A stretch of 64,000 nt of DNA from an uncultured Alphaproteobacteria bacterium. GTDB lineage: Bacteria > Pseudomonadota > Alphaproteobacteria > HIMB59 > GCA-002718135. A model generated the notes under the pieces. It saw only the letters and a program-made list of their open reading frames with translations. It was not told the origin of the DNA and ran no database searches. The stretch is from contig CABZCZ010000001.1 in assembly GCA_902524385.1 (NCBI GenBank), positions 62,001 to 126,000 on the forward strand, given 5' to 3'. Both the position numbers and the translations under genes were made by a program. Shown here one piece after another: positions 10,315 through 19,541 of this stretch. Within the stretch, counting starts at the first letter, position 1. Each line of letters opens with the position of its first letter.

Positions 10315-11408
10315 TGGTTAAAATTGTAATCATATTTAATTTTTTTATTTTTTTATTATTTAATAAAAATGTTTTATCTTTAGACAACAAATATAAGCTT
10401 GAAATTTTAAAATCAAACTTAAGTTCACCTTGGAGTATAACATTTATAAATAATAATCAGATTTTAATTAGTGAAAAAACAGGTAAAATTAAATTATTTG
10501 ATACCATAAGGAATAAAATTACTGAAATAGATCATAATTTAAATGTCATTAGAGACAAAAATTCGCAAGGAGGTCTTTTAGACATTTACTTTTATAATAA
10601 TCAAATTTTTATTTCTTACTCTGAGAAGATTGAAGATCAATTATTTAGTCCCTCAACTACATCTATTGCAAAGGCAGATTTAGATTTAAATTTCTTAGAT
10701 TTTGAAAACATTTTTAGAGCTAATCCACCAATTAGATCGCCTTATCACTTTGGTTCGAGGATAGCTATTAAAGATGATTATTTATATGCATCTGTTGGTG
10801 AAAGAGGAAAAGGAATGATAGCTCAGGATGTTAAACAACATCCTGGAAGTATAATTCGAATTAAATTAGATGGTACACCTCCTAAAGATAATCCTCATTA
10901 CAATTCAAAAAAAGCATGGTTACCAGAAATATTTCAAATAGGGGTAAGAAATCCTCAAGGTATGTACATTTCACCTTTTGATAATAAAATTTATATTAGT
11001 AATCATGGAGCAAAAGGTGGTGATTGGTTTGGTGAAGTAAAAAAGGGTGAAAATTATGGTTGGAAAATATTAGGCTGGGGTGGAACTAATTATGATAATT
11101 CTAAAATTGGACCTCAATGGTTACCAGGTTATACAAAACCAATACATTATTGGGTGCCATCAATTGCTGTTAGTGCAATCACAATATACGATGGAGAAGA
11201 ATTTCCAGAATTTAAAGGACTAGCACTTGTAACATCTTTAAAAGATCAATCTTTACGTTCATTAGATTTTTCAAATTTAGATAATGTACAAGAAGATATT
11301 ATTTTTAAGAATGAAATAGGAAGAATAAGAGATATTAAAATTCATCCAGAAAGTGGTATAATTTACTTTTTAGCCCAAGATAAATTATGGAAATTTGAAA
11401 AAAAATAA
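10314..11408 (+). CDS. PQQ-dependent sugar dehydrogenase (soluble aldose dehydrogenase family)
   Basis: A likely periplasmic beta-propeller enzyme that oxidises aldoses with pyrroloquinoline quinone. A signal peptide of about 22 residues is followed by family motifs. These are SPWSITFI, the GSRIAIKDDYLYASVGERG strand with its catalytic-region Arg, WLPEIFQIGVRNPQGM, and the GENYGWK segment with the NHGAKGGDWFGE loop. The 364-residue length is normal for the YliI/Asd type. The ATG overlaps the mfd stop by one base. No PQQ biosynthesis gene lies in this window, so the cofactor source is unknown. The family call is good; the substrate is not predictable. Confidence 0.85.
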   Translation: MVKIVIIFNFFIFLLFNKNVLSLDNKYKLEILKSNLSSPWSITFINNNQILISEKTGKIKLFDTIRNKITEIDHNLNVIRDKNSQGGLLDIYFYNNQIFISYSEKIEDQLFSPSTTSIAKADLDLNFLDFENIFRANPPIRSPYHFGSRIAIKDDYLYASVGERGKGMIAQDVKQHPGSIIRIKLDGTPPKDNPHYNSKKAWLPEIFQIGVRNPQGMYISPFDNKIYISNHGAKGGDWFGEVKKGENYGWKILGWGGTNYDNSKIGPQWLPGYTKPIHYWVPSIAVSAITIYDGEEFPEFKGLALVTSLKDQSLRSLDFSNLDNVQEDIIFKNEIGRIRDIKIHPESGIIYFLAQDKLWKFEKK

Positions 11409-11455
11409 CATCTTCATGTATTTGAGAAATATTCTTTTTGATTTATAGTAATTAT

Positions 11456-11572
11456 ATGTTTGAATTTTTAGCTTTTTTAGTTGGCGTTATGATTATGGGG
11501 CCAATTGTATATATTTATTTTTTAGTTCAAGATTTAAAAAAAAGAGTAGATAAACTTGAAGATAAAAATTAA
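11456..11572 (+). CDS. Small single-pass membrane protein (38 aa)
   Basis: This ORF is too short for the supplied track. It begins MFEFLAFLVGVMIMGP, with a hydrophobic segment long enough for one membrane span to about residue 24, and ends in a charged stretch DLKKRVDKLEDKN suited to a short cytoplasmic helix. The hydrophobic-then-charged layout looks like a genuine microprotein rather than random AT-rich sequence. It sits 47 bases after the sugar dehydrogenase and before the oppositely oriented tRNA-Ser. Family unknown. Confidence 0.5.
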   Translation: MFEFLAFLVGVMIMGPIVYIYFLVQDLKKRVDKLEDKN

Positions 11573-11604
11573 TTTTTATTACTTTTAAGATTTTAAAGGA
11601 AAGT

Positions 11605-11694
11605 TGGCGGAGAGAGTGAGATTCGAACTCACGAACGAGTTGCCCCGTTGCCGGTTTTCAAGACCGGTGCTTTCAACCGCTCAGCCATCTCTCC
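11605..11694 (-). tRNA. tRNA-Ser (anticodon TGA)
   Basis: Read on the minus strand this is a 90-base class II tRNA. The acceptor stem GGAGAGA pairs with TCTCTCC, followed by discriminator G and an encoded CCA. The anticodon stem encloses CTTGAAA, giving anticodon TGA. A long variable arm (GCAACGGGGCAACTCGTT region) precedes the T arm with GTTCGAATC. A TTGAC-like and TATAGT-like pair lies upstream on the minus strand (about 11707-11733). Confidence 0.96.
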
Positions 11695-11787
11695 ATATAA
11701 ATGCTTACTATAGTTTCAACATAAAAAAGTCAAAATATTAAGTATATATCGTTTCCTAATTAACGATAGTTTTGGTAATTTTATATA

Positions 11788-12825
11788 ATGATTTTTAGAT
11801 TTGTATTAATATTTTTATTTATTTCATTTAATGCATACTCAACTGATTGTGAGAAACCAAAAATGCCAACTGAATATGAGTGGAGTAGCTGGCTTTCAAC
11901 TATTAAAAAAGAAGCTTTAGATAAAGGTATAAGTCAAAATACTATCTTAAAGCATTTAAATACTATTAAACCACAAAGTAAAATTATTATGCGCGATCGA
12001 TGCCAGCCGGCATCAACAATGACTTTAGATGAATATTTATTTTATACCATTACAAAAGATAAAATATTTGCTGGAAAAAATTTTTTAAAAAAACATAATG
12101 ATATATTAAAAGAAATTGGAGAGTATTTTAAAATACAACCCAGATTTATTGTAGCTGTATTGGGTATGGAGAGTTATTACGGAAGAAATCAAGGAAAAAT
12201 AAATTCCATACTTGCGATAACAACTCTTGCATTTGATAGAAGAAGAAGTGATTTTTATAAAAAGCAACTATTTGCAGCTCTTGAAATCTTAGATAAAAAT
12301 CTTGTCCCCAATGGAGAGCTAAAAGGTAGTTGGGGTGGTGCAGTTGGCATGACTCAGATGATACCCACAACTTTTTTAGAAACAGCATACGACTGGGATG
12401 GTGATGGAATAGATATATGGAATAGTTATGCAGATGCTTTAGCAAGTACGGCAAATTATCTAACTTCATTAGATAAAAATCCATGGTCTAATAATAGCAC
12501 CTGGGGAAGAGAAATACTCCCTCCAAAAAATATTTCTTCATCATTTTTTGATTCTATAAAACAAATTAACCCGAAAGGTTGTGGAGCAGTAAAACGAAGA
12601 TCAATTCCAAAAACTCTATCTGAATGGTCAAGATTAGGATTTACAAAAATTAATGGAGATCCTTTGCCTATAAGAGATGATTTAGAAGCTAGATTAATAA
12701 TGCCAGATGGGATAGATGGAAGAATGTTCATAGTATATCCTAATTACAAAAATATTCTTTATTATAATTGTTCATCATACTATGCTGTATCAGTGGGTCT
12801 TCTAAGTGATAAAATATCTAATTAG
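11788..12825 (+). CDS. Lytic murein transglycosylase, MltB-like (SLT_2)
   Basis: An exported enzyme that cleaves peptidoglycan glycan strands with formation of 1,6-anhydromuropeptides. A signal peptide (about residues 1-19) precedes a mature N-terminus with a Cys. The SLT_2 domain shows AVLGMESYYGRN, with the catalytic Glu near residue 128, then SWGGAVGMTQMIPTTFL and the DWDGDGIDIWNSYADALAS segment, the standard MltB order. The C-terminus continues the peptidoglycan-binding-like portion of this subfamily (NYKNILYYNCSSYYAVSV). The next gene, an RlpA-like lipoprotein, begins inside its 3' end, so two cell-wall enzymes are translationally coupled. Confidence 0.9.
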   Translation: MIFRFVLIFLFISFNAYSTDCEKPKMPTEYEWSSWLSTIKKEALDKGISQNTILKHLNTIKPQSKIIMRDRCQPASTMTLDEYLFYTITKDKIFAGKNFLKKHNDILKEIGEYFKIQPRFIVAVLGMESYYGRNQGKINSILAITTLAFDRRRSDFYKKQLFAALEILDKNLVPNGELKGSWGGAVGMTQMIPTTFLETAYDWDGDGIDIWNSYADALASTANYLTSLDKNPWSNNSTWGREILPPKNISSSFFDSIKQINPKGCGAVKRRSIPKTLSEWSRLGFTKINGDPLPIRDDLEARLIMPDGIDGRMFIVYPNYKNILYYNCSSYYAVSVGLLSDKISN

Positions 12826-13741
12826 TTTAATTTTTTTTTTATTTATATTTTCTTGCAATGAATTAAATCTTAACAATGTTTCTGATGTTGTGGAAAATAG
12901 CACAAATAAAATAGAAGAAATAATTGATAATAAAAAAGAAGATAAAAAAGAAAAAAAACAATCAAACAATAAACAAACAAAAGATAATATTTTTTATTAT
13001 GTAGGTGAACCCTATTTTATTGAAGGAGTTAGATATAGTCCCGAGGAAGATTATAATTATTCAGAAATTGGACTTTCCTCTTTTTATGGTAAGGAATTAC
13101 ACAATATTAAAACTGTAAATAATGAATTAAATAAAGTTACAGAATTACTTGGTAGACATAAAACTCTTCCTATTCCAAGTATGGTCAAGGTCACTAACTT
13201 GGATAATGGACTTTCTATAAATGTAAAAATAATAGATAGACATGATGATAATGCAGTTATTATTCAGGTTTCAAGAAAAGTTGCACAACTTCTTGGATTT
13301 TATAAATCTAAAATTGCCACTGTTAAAGTAGAAATACTTTCTGATGCTAGCAAGCAATGGAAAAGTGTTGCAAATTCTTTAAATGAAGAAAATTTTGATG
13401 AAACTATCTCATCTGCACCAACAGATATTGTATCTATAGAAGAAATTGATGAAATTATAGAAACCAATGACGAAACGAATTATTTTGTTGAGGAGCCAAT
13501 TGAGCTAAATTCAGAAAAAATAACTGATTTCAAATTATATTTAAAAGTTAAAGGAATTGAAAATTATGAGAGTATTGGATCCATATTGGATAACTATGAT
13601 AATAATTTAAAATATACTTCTGAAAAAAATGATTCTAAATATGACGTAATTATTGGTCCTCTTGAAAATATAGAAGCAAATAATTTGGTTTCATACTTTA
13701 TCTCAAAAGGTTATAAGGAGACTGAAATTCTTATTGAATAA
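12806..13741 (+). CDS. RlpA-like septal/cell-wall lipoprotein with SPOR-like C-terminus
   Basis: It starts with GTG 20 bases inside the transglycosylase gene. The N-terminus has a lipobox ending FIFSC, so it is a predicted lipoprotein, followed by a Lys/Asn-rich linker. A double-psi beta-barrel of the RlpA type is recognisable from SSFYGKELH, RHKTLPIPSMVKVTNLDNG and the DRHDD segment. In the family this last segment is usually DRGP. The His of the HKTLP motif and the Asp are retained. The last ~75 residues end in a SPOR-like unit (VIIGPLENIEANNLV), which in other proteins binds denuded septal glycan. A role in daughter-cell separation together with the adjacent transglycosylase and carboxypeptidase is inferred. 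Confidence 0.75.
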   Translation: MIKYLISLIFFLFIFSCNELNLNNVSDVVENSTNKIEEIIDNKKEDKKEKKQSNNKQTKDNIFYYVGEPYFIEGVRYSPEEDYNYSEIGLSSFYGKELHNIKTVNNELNKVTELLGRHKTLPIPSMVKVTNLDNGLSINVKIIDRHDDNAVIIQVSRKVAQLLGFYKSKIATVKVEILSDASKQWKSVANSLNEENFDETISSAPTDIVSIEEIDEIIETNDETNYFVEEPIELNSEKITDFKLYLKVKGIENYESIGSILDNYDNNLKYTSEKNDSKYDVIIGPLENIEANNLVSYFISKGYKETEILIE

Positions 13742-13776
13742 CAAATAAAGGTCATAATTAAGAATTATTAATATTT

Positions 13777-14910
13777 ATGGTAAAAATTTTTAGCTTTTTT
13801 TTATTTTTTATTATTTCTTTAAAACTTTTCGCCATTGATACAAAGGCAGAGCAAGCAGTTGTTATTGATTTTGATACAAATGAAGTTCTTTTTGAAAAAA
13901 ATTCTAATGCAAAGGTTATCCCCGCTTCGATGACTAAAATTATGACTGTTTACGTTGCATTTGATAGAATAAAGAATACTAATTTTGCAATTTCTAATGA
14001 ATGTAGAGTTTCTCCTAAGGCTTATAAAAAGGGAGGTTCCAGAACATTTTTAGAAATAGATGATAATGTAACAGTTGATGATTTATTAAAAGGTATAATC
14101 GTTCAATCTGGTAATGATGCTTCTATAGCTTTAGCGGAATGTTTAGGAGGCACTGAAGAAGACTTTGCTAAACTCATGAATGTTTATTCAGAACGCTTAG
14201 GAATGACAAATACAAATTTTATTAATTCATCTGGTTGGCCTGATGACAATCATTATTCCACTGTCTATGATCTCGGAATACTTTCAAATGCAATAATTAG
14301 AGATTTTCCAAATCTTTATACATATTTCAAAATGGAAGAATTTACTTATAATGATATTACTCAACCAAATAGAAATAAACTTTTATATCAAGTTCAAGGA
14401 GCTGACGGTTTAAAAACAGGTTTTACAAAAGAATCTGGGTGGGGAATAGCTGCTACAGCGATAAGGAATGATAGAAGGATTACAGTTGTTATAAATGGTA
14501 CAAATAGCTCAAGATCAAGGTTAAATGAGTCATCTAATTTAATAAATTGGGCATTTAATCAAACTTCTCAACAAATATTAGTTGAAAAAGATCAATTTAT
14601 TAAAGAAGTAGATGTATGGCTGGGTAGTGAGAGTAGTATAAATTTAATTAGTGCTAAAAAATTAGTTTCAACATTGTCATTTGATCAAATTCAGCTAATG
14701 AATTCTTCTATCACATATACAAAACCTATTTCAGCTCCGATTAAAAAAGATGATGAATTAGGAAAATTAATAATAAATATAGATGGAAAGCCAAAAATAG
14801 AAATACCCCTTATTGCTGAAAAAGATGTAGCTGAAGTTAATCCTTTATTTAAAATTTTTGCTGCAGCAAAATACTTAATCTTTGGTAGAAGTTTAGATGA
14901 AATTAAATAA
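13777..14910 (+). CDS. dacC: D-alanyl-D-alanine carboxypeptidase (PBP5/6 type)
   Basis: A periplasmic penicillin-binding protein that trims the terminal D-Ala from peptidoglycan pentapeptides. The signal peptide ends around LKLFA. The three active-site motifs are in order: SxxK as PASMTKIM (Ser51), SxN as QSGNDAS (about residue 112) and KTG as LKTGFT (about residue 213). A C-terminal PBP5 beta domain and a hydrophobic/amphipathic tail (IFAAAKYLIFGR) for membrane anchoring follow. The 3' end overlaps tmk by 14 bases, putting it at the head of a long co-directional run. Confidence 0.92.
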   Translation: MVKIFSFFLFFIISLKLFAIDTKAEQAVVIDFDTNEVLFEKNSNAKVIPASMTKIMTVYVAFDRIKNTNFAISNECRVSPKAYKKGGSRTFLEIDDNVTVDDLLKGIIVQSGNDASIALAECLGGTEEDFAKLMNVYSERLGMTNTNFINSSGWPDDNHYSTVYDLGILSNAIIRDFPNLYTYFKMEEFTYNDITQPNRNKLLYQVQGADGLKTGFTKESGWGIAATAIRNDRRITVVINGTNSSRSRLNESSNLINWAFNQTSQQILVEKDQFIKEVDVWLGSESSINLISAKKLVSTLSFDQIQLMNSSITYTKPISAPIKKDDELGKLIINIDGKPKIEIPLIAEKDVAEVNPLFKIFAAAKYLIFGRSLDEIK

Positions 14911-15508
14911 AGGTTTGTTCATTAGTTTTGAAGGACCTGAAGCAAGTGGAAAATCATCTCAAATATCCCTTTTATCAAAATATTTAAAAAAAAATAAAAT
15001 TCCTTTTATTGTATCTAGAGAACCAGGAGGGACTGATTTTGCTGAAAAATTAAGAAAATTAATTTTAGATAATAAATCTACAATTAATAATTTAGAAGAA
15101 TTGCTTCTTCTTATGGCAGCTAGGTCAAACCATATCAATGAGGTAATTATCCCTAATCTTCAAAAAGGTAAGATTGTCATTTTAGATCGATATGCAGATT
15201 CCTCATTTGTTTATCAAGGATATGTAAATAAATTTAGTATTAAAAGAGCTCAAAAGCTTCATAAAGAACTTCTAAATAATTTCTTTCCTGACTATACTTT
15301 TATTTTTAAAATCAATCCAAAAGAAATAATCAAAAGATTAAAACAGAGGAAAGTTAAAAACAAATATGATAAATCTAACTTATTATTTCATCAAAAAGTA
15401 ATTCAAGGATATAAAAAAATAGCAAATCCAAAAAGATATATAACGGTAGATGCCTCTTTATCTAAAGATATAATTCATAAAAATATTATTAAAAAATTAA
15501 AGTTATAA
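14897..15508 (+). CDS. tmk: Thymidylate kinase
   Basis: Tmk phosphorylates dTMP to dTDP for DNA synthesis. The P-loop reads FEGPEASGKSSQ, followed by the REPGGTDFAEKLR segment of the substrate site and VILDRYADSSFVYQG with the DR motif. The LID region is Arg/Lys-rich (RLKQRKVKNKYD). The 203-residue length is normal. Overlap with dacC at the 5' end and a three-base gap before holB match the alphaproteobacterial dacC-tmk-holB-metG-tatD operon. Confidence 0.94.
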   Translation: MKLNKGLFISFEGPEASGKSSQISLLSKYLKKNKIPFIVSREPGGTDFAEKLRKLILDNKSTINNLEELLLLMAARSNHINEVIIPNLQKGKIVILDRYADSSFVYQGYVNKFSIKRAQKLHKELLNNFFPDYTFIFKINPKEIIKRLKQRKVKNKYDKSNLLFHQKVIQGYKKIANPKRYITVDASLSKDIIHKNIIKKLKL

Positions 15509-15511
15509 TTC

Positions 15512-16495
15512 ATGATTGAATTAATAGGTTTTGAAAAAGAGTATAATAATCTTCTTAACAGATACAAATCAAATAATCTTCCAAATTCAATTTTAATTCA
15601 TGGATTGAGCGGAATAGGTAAAAGAACTTTTCTCAACAAATTAGTTAAAAATATTTTAAATATAGAATTTAAAGATAATAATACTGATCATCATTTAAAT
15701 TTATTTAAAAATAATACACATCCAAATATAAAAATAATTGAAAAAGAAATTGATAGCAAAACTGGAAAAATTAAAACTAATATAACTATTGATCAAATTA
15801 GAAGATTAAAATCATTTTTAAATTCAACATCAATAATTCAAAATTCTTCTAAAATAGTTATTGTTGATTCTGCTGATTATTTAAACATTAGTTCTGCAAA
15901 TAGCATGCTAAAGATCTTAGAAGAACCAAAAGAAAGTACCTATATTTTTTTAATATCAAACCAGATTTCATTACTTTTGCCAACAATCAGATCAAGATGT
16001 TTAAAAATTAAATTTATTACTCATAATTTAACTAACTTTACTAATATTATTAAAGATAAAATTGATGAAATATCTAATGAAGAAATAAATTTTTACTATA
16101 AATTAACGTATGGATCACCAGGAACCACTATTCTTTATTACAATGATGATTTCTTGGATATTTTCCAATTATCAATTAAATGTCTTTTATCAAATGATCT
16201 AGATCATGATAAAATAAACTTATCAAATATATTATCGAAACTTACTATTGACGCATTTAATAATTATTTATCAATGCTTAAATTTATCCTAATTGTTGCT
16301 AATAAGCTGAAAGTGAACAGATATGATAAAAGCTTGGTTAATATGCCAAATTATCTAGAGTTAGAGTCTTTATCTGCAAATCTTACCCAAAAAAATCTTA
16401 TTGATAGATTTGATTATTTAACTAATAACCAAAAAGAATTATTTAGTTTAAATCTTGATAAGAAAATATTTATATTAAATTTTTTAACTCAATAA
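15512..16495 (+). CDS. holB: DNA polymerase III delta' subunit
   Basis: The clamp-loader delta' protein of replicative DNA polymerase III, an AAA+ ATPase relative. Visible are the P-loop-like HGLSGIGKRTF near residue 30, the conserved SANSMLKILEEP segment where DnaX/HolB proteins carry their motif II region, and TIRSRCLKIKF with the SRC motif. The C-terminal half is divergent, as is usual for HolB. The position between tmk and metG supports the call over DnaX, which is longer and carries a zinc-binding Cys cluster not seen here. Confidence 0.88.
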   Translation: MIELIGFEKEYNNLLNRYKSNNLPNSILIHGLSGIGKRTFLNKLVKNILNIEFKDNNTDHHLNLFKNNTHPNIKIIEKEIDSKTGKIKTNITIDQIRRLKSFLNSTSIIQNSSKIVIVDSADYLNISSANSMLKILEEPKESTYIFLISNQISLLLPTIRSRCLKIKFITHNLTNFTNIIKDKIDEISNEEINFYYKLTYGSPGTTILYYNDDFLDIFQLSIKCLLSNDLDHDKINLSNILSKLTIDAFNNYLSMLKFILIVANKLKVNRYDKSLVNMPNYLELESLSANLTQKNLIDRFDYLTNNQKELFSLNLDKKIFILNFLTQ

Positions 16496-16496
16496 A

Positions 16497-18014
16497 ATGA
16501 ATTTTTATATAACTACACCAATTTACTACACTAATGATATTCCTCATATAGGTCATGCTTATACAAGTATAGCTTGTGATATTATTGCGCGATATAATAA
16601 ATTATTAGGAAACAATGTATTCTTTTTAACAGGTACAGACGAGCATGGACAAAAAGTAGAAAAAGCTGCTATTAATTCAAACTTAAAACCTAAAGAATTT
16701 GTCGATAAACTTTCAATAAATTTTATTAATTTAATACCTTTTTTAGGATGTGAAATTGATGATTTTATAAGAACTACTGAAGAAAGACATATTAAAGCTT
16801 CACAAGAACTTTGGAAACAATTAGAAAAAAATAATCAAATATATCTTTCCAACTACGAAGGTTGGTACTCAGTTAGAGATGAAGCATTTTATTTAGAAAA
16901 TGAATTAAAAAAGATTGATGGTAAATTTTTTACCGATAATGGATCACCTGTAGAGTGGGTTAAGGAAGAGAGTTATTTTTTTAAACTTTCAGAATGGCAA
17001 GATAAACTAATCAATTTTTATGAAAAAAATCCATTATCAATCTTACCAAAAACGAGATATAATGAAGTAATAAGTTTTATTAAAGGTGGATTAAAAGATC
17101 TGTCTATTTCAAGAACAACTTTTAACTGGGGAGTACCAGTTCCAAATAATTCTGAGCATGTAATGTATGTTTGGATTGATGCATTATGTAATTACTTAAC
17201 TGCAATTGGTTATCCAGATACAAATAATAAAAATTATAAGAAATTTTGGCCCGCAACACACATTGTAGGAAAAGATATATTAAGATTTCATGCAGTGTAT
17301 TGGCCAGCTTTTTTAATGGCCGCTGGTGTGGAGCCTCCTAAAAGAATATTTGCACATGGTTGGTGGACAAATGAAGGGCAAAAAATTTCTAAATCACTTG
17401 GAAATGTTATTGATCCATACGAAATAATTAATGAATATGGTTTGGATCAAATAAGGTTTTTTTTATTTAGAGAAGTACCATTTGGAAATGATGGAGATTT
17501 TTCTAAAAAAGCAATCGCAAATAGAATTAATGCAGATTTATCGAATAATTTTGGTAATTTAGTGCAAAGAATTTCATCATTTGCAGTTAAAAATAATGAT
17601 TCTTTAATAAAGTCAGTAGAAAATTTTACTAATGATGATCAGGACTTAATAAAAATTCTTCAAAACAAATTTGATGAATATTGTAACTTTATGAATAATC
17701 AACAAATTGATAGAGCAATTAAGTCTGTATTAGAATTAATATCTGCTGGTAACGCATATGTTGATACTCAAGCACCATGGACACTGAAAAAAACAAATAG
17801 AATTAGAATGGAGGAAGTTTTATATATTATTTCAAATATAATTATTAAATCTGCTATAATGCTCTATCCAATTATACCAACTAGTTCAAAAAAAATACTT
17901 AATATCTTTAATTATAATATGGACAATAAATTTGAGAATTTCACTAAATTAATAAATCAAAATATAAAAATAAATAATCCAGAACCAATATTTCCAAGAA
18001 TATTGAATGATTGA
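16497..18014 (+). CDS. metG: Methionyl-tRNA synthetase
   Basis: A class I aminoacyl-tRNA synthetase that charges tRNA-Met. The HIGH signature appears as IPHIGHAYT near residue 18 and the KMSKS loop as KISKSLGN near residue 295. TGTDEHGQK and HVMYVWIDAL are further diagnostic blocks, and the anticodon-binding helical domain follows with APWTLKK. At 505 residues it lacks the C-terminal dimerisation domain of longer MetG proteins. It starts one base after holB and its end overlaps tatD by eight bases. Confidence 0.95.
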   Translation: MNFYITTPIYYTNDIPHIGHAYTSIACDIIARYNKLLGNNVFFLTGTDEHGQKVEKAAINSNLKPKEFVDKLSINFINLIPFLGCEIDDFIRTTEERHIKASQELWKQLEKNNQIYLSNYEGWYSVRDEAFYLENELKKIDGKFFTDNGSPVEWVKEESYFFKLSEWQDKLINFYEKNPLSILPKTRYNEVISFIKGGLKDLSISRTTFNWGVPVPNNSEHVMYVWIDALCNYLTAIGYPDTNNKNYKKFWPATHIVGKDILRFHAVYWPAFLMAAGVEPPKRIFAHGWWTNEGQKISKSLGNVIDPYEIINEYGLDQIRFFLFREVPFGNDGDFSKKAIANRINADLSNNFGNLVQRISSFAVKNNDSLIKSVENFTNDDQDLIKILQNKFDEYCNFMNNQQIDRAIKSVLELISAGNAYVDTQAPWTLKKTNRIRMEEVLYIISNIIIKSAIMLYPIIPTSSKKILNIFNYNMDNKFENFTKLINQNIKINNPEPIFPRILND

Positions 18015-18789
18015 CTCACATTGTCATTTAAATTTTGAAAAATTATCAGAAAATTTTGAGAATATAATCAATAATTCCAAAAAAAATAATATTAGTTCAA
18101 TATTATCAATCAATACTAAACCTGAAGACTTTCAGGATCATTTAAATTTAATAAAAAATTATAATTCTATTTATCTCTCATATGGACTTCACCCAAGTGA
18201 TGTTCAATCAATGAATCAAATTGAAATACAAAACTTTGATCAATACTGTAATAATGAAAAAGTAATAGGAATAGGTGAAACAGGCATTGACTTGCATCAT
18301 AATGATCAATTTCTCAAAGAACAAACACAAGTATTTGAAACCCATATTGAAGCTTCAATCAAGCATTCATTGCCAATTATCATTCATCAAAGAAATTCTG
18401 AAAAAGAAATAGTAGATATTTTAAAAAATTATAAATCAAATAATTTAAAAGTAATATTTCACTGTTTTACCGGTTCAAATCAACTATTAAATTTTTGTCT
18501 AGAGAACAATTACTTTATTTCAATTTCTGGAATAATAACATTTAAAAATGCTTCAAATTTAAGAGATATAATTAAGAATGCACCTTTGAATTCTATACTT
18601 ATAGAAACTGATAGCCCATTTTTAGCCCCCGAACCAATGAGAGGTAAAGTTAATGAGCCATCATTTGTAAAATATACGGCTGAATATTTGGCAAAATTTT
18701 TTAAATTATCCCTAGAAGAGTTTGAAAAAATTACTGATAATAATTTTTTTAATTTGTTTACAAAAGCTAAAAGAGATAATTATCTGTAA
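18007..18789 (+). CDS. tatD: TatD-family metal-dependent hydrolase/DNase
   Basis: A TIM-barrel metallohydrolase; family members act as 3'-5' exonucleases or on RNA/DNA ends. Metal-binding motifs are MIDSHCHLNF at the N-terminus, GIGETGIDLHH, a central IIHQRNS, FHCFTGS and the C-terminal IETDSPFLAPEP block. The length of 260 is standard. It sits directly after metG with overlapping ends, the usual alphaproteobacterial arrangement, and its stop overlaps the start of the MBL hydrolase. Confidence 0.92.
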   Translation: MIDSHCHLNFEKLSENFENIINNSKKNNISSILSINTKPEDFQDHLNLIKNYNSIYLSYGLHPSDVQSMNQIEIQNFDQYCNNEKVIGIGETGIDLHHNDQFLKEQTQVFETHIEASIKHSLPIIIHQRNSEKEIVDILKNYKSNNLKVIFHCFTGSNQLLNFCLENNYFISISGIITFKNASNLRDIIKNAPLNSILIETDSPFLAPEPMRGKVNEPSFVKYTAEYLAKFFKLSLEEFEKITDNNFFNLFTKAKRDNYL

Positions 18790-19541
18790 TGAAAATCACA
18801 ATTTTAGGATGTGGAGGATCTTTTGGGTCACCTTTAGCATGGAATAGGTATGGTAATATTAATCTTAATAATAAAAGAAATTTTAGAACACGATCATCAG
18901 TACTTATTGAATATGAAAATACAAATATTCTAATTGATACAAGTCCGGATCTTAGACAACAACTTTATAATGCTAAATGTACTAATATTGATGCAGTACT
19001 CTATACTCATATTCATTCTGATCATACATCAGGAGTTCCAGATATGAGATCTATGTCTTTAATAAATAAAAAAATTATACCTGCATATATGCCAAAAGAA
19101 ATGATTCCTGAAATGGAAACAAGTTATAAATATATTTTTAAAGGAGAAAAAAATTATTTACCATTTATGGAAATTAGAGAATTAGATTCTATTATAAATT
19201 TTAAGAATGTAAATATTGAAACATTTAAACATAATCATGGGTCAATTGATGTTCAAACATACAAGATTGGAAATTTTGCTTATTCTACAGATTTAAAAAA
19301 ATTTTATAATCGAGATATTGATAAACTAAAAAATCTAGATTTATGGATAGTTGGTTTATTAAGAGAAGATACTCATCCCGCTCATGCTGGATTTGATCAA
19401 ATAATGGATCTTATCTCTTATATTAAACCAAAACAAACTATTTTTACTCATATGACAGCTTTACTAGATGAAAAAGAATTAATAACAAAGTGCCCACCAA
19501 ATGTTAAACCTGGATATGATGGTATGATTATTGATTTATGA
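18789..19541 (+). CDS. MBL-fold metallohydrolase (PhnP-like)
   Basis: A metallo-beta-lactamase-fold phosphodiesterase-type protein. The N-terminal ILGCGGSFGSP is typical of the PhnP/RNase Z-like group. The dinuclear metal motif is THIHSDH around residue 76, followed by HNHGS and the HPAHAGFDQ and IFTHM histidines. Enzymes of this group hydrolyse cyclic or di-ester phosphates. In Alphaproteobacteria it commonly follows metG and tatD, as here. The substrate is not known. Confidence 0.88.
   Translation: MKITILGCGGSFGSPLAWNRYGNINLNNKRNFRTRSSVLIEYENTNILIDTSPDLRQQLYNAKCTNIDAVLYTHIHSDHTSGVPDMRSMSLINKKIIPAYMPKEMIPEMETSYKYIFKGEKNYLPFMEIRELDSIINFKNVNIETFKHNHGSIDVQTYKIGNFAYSTDLKKFYNRDIDKLKNLDLWIVGLLREDTHPAHAGFDQIMDLISYIKPKQTIFTHMTALLDEKELITKCPPNVKPGYDGMIIDL

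Noticed and set aside
12146-12484. 112-residue minus-strand ORF
   Set aside because: Antisense shadow lying wholly inside the transglycosylase gene, which has clear motifs.
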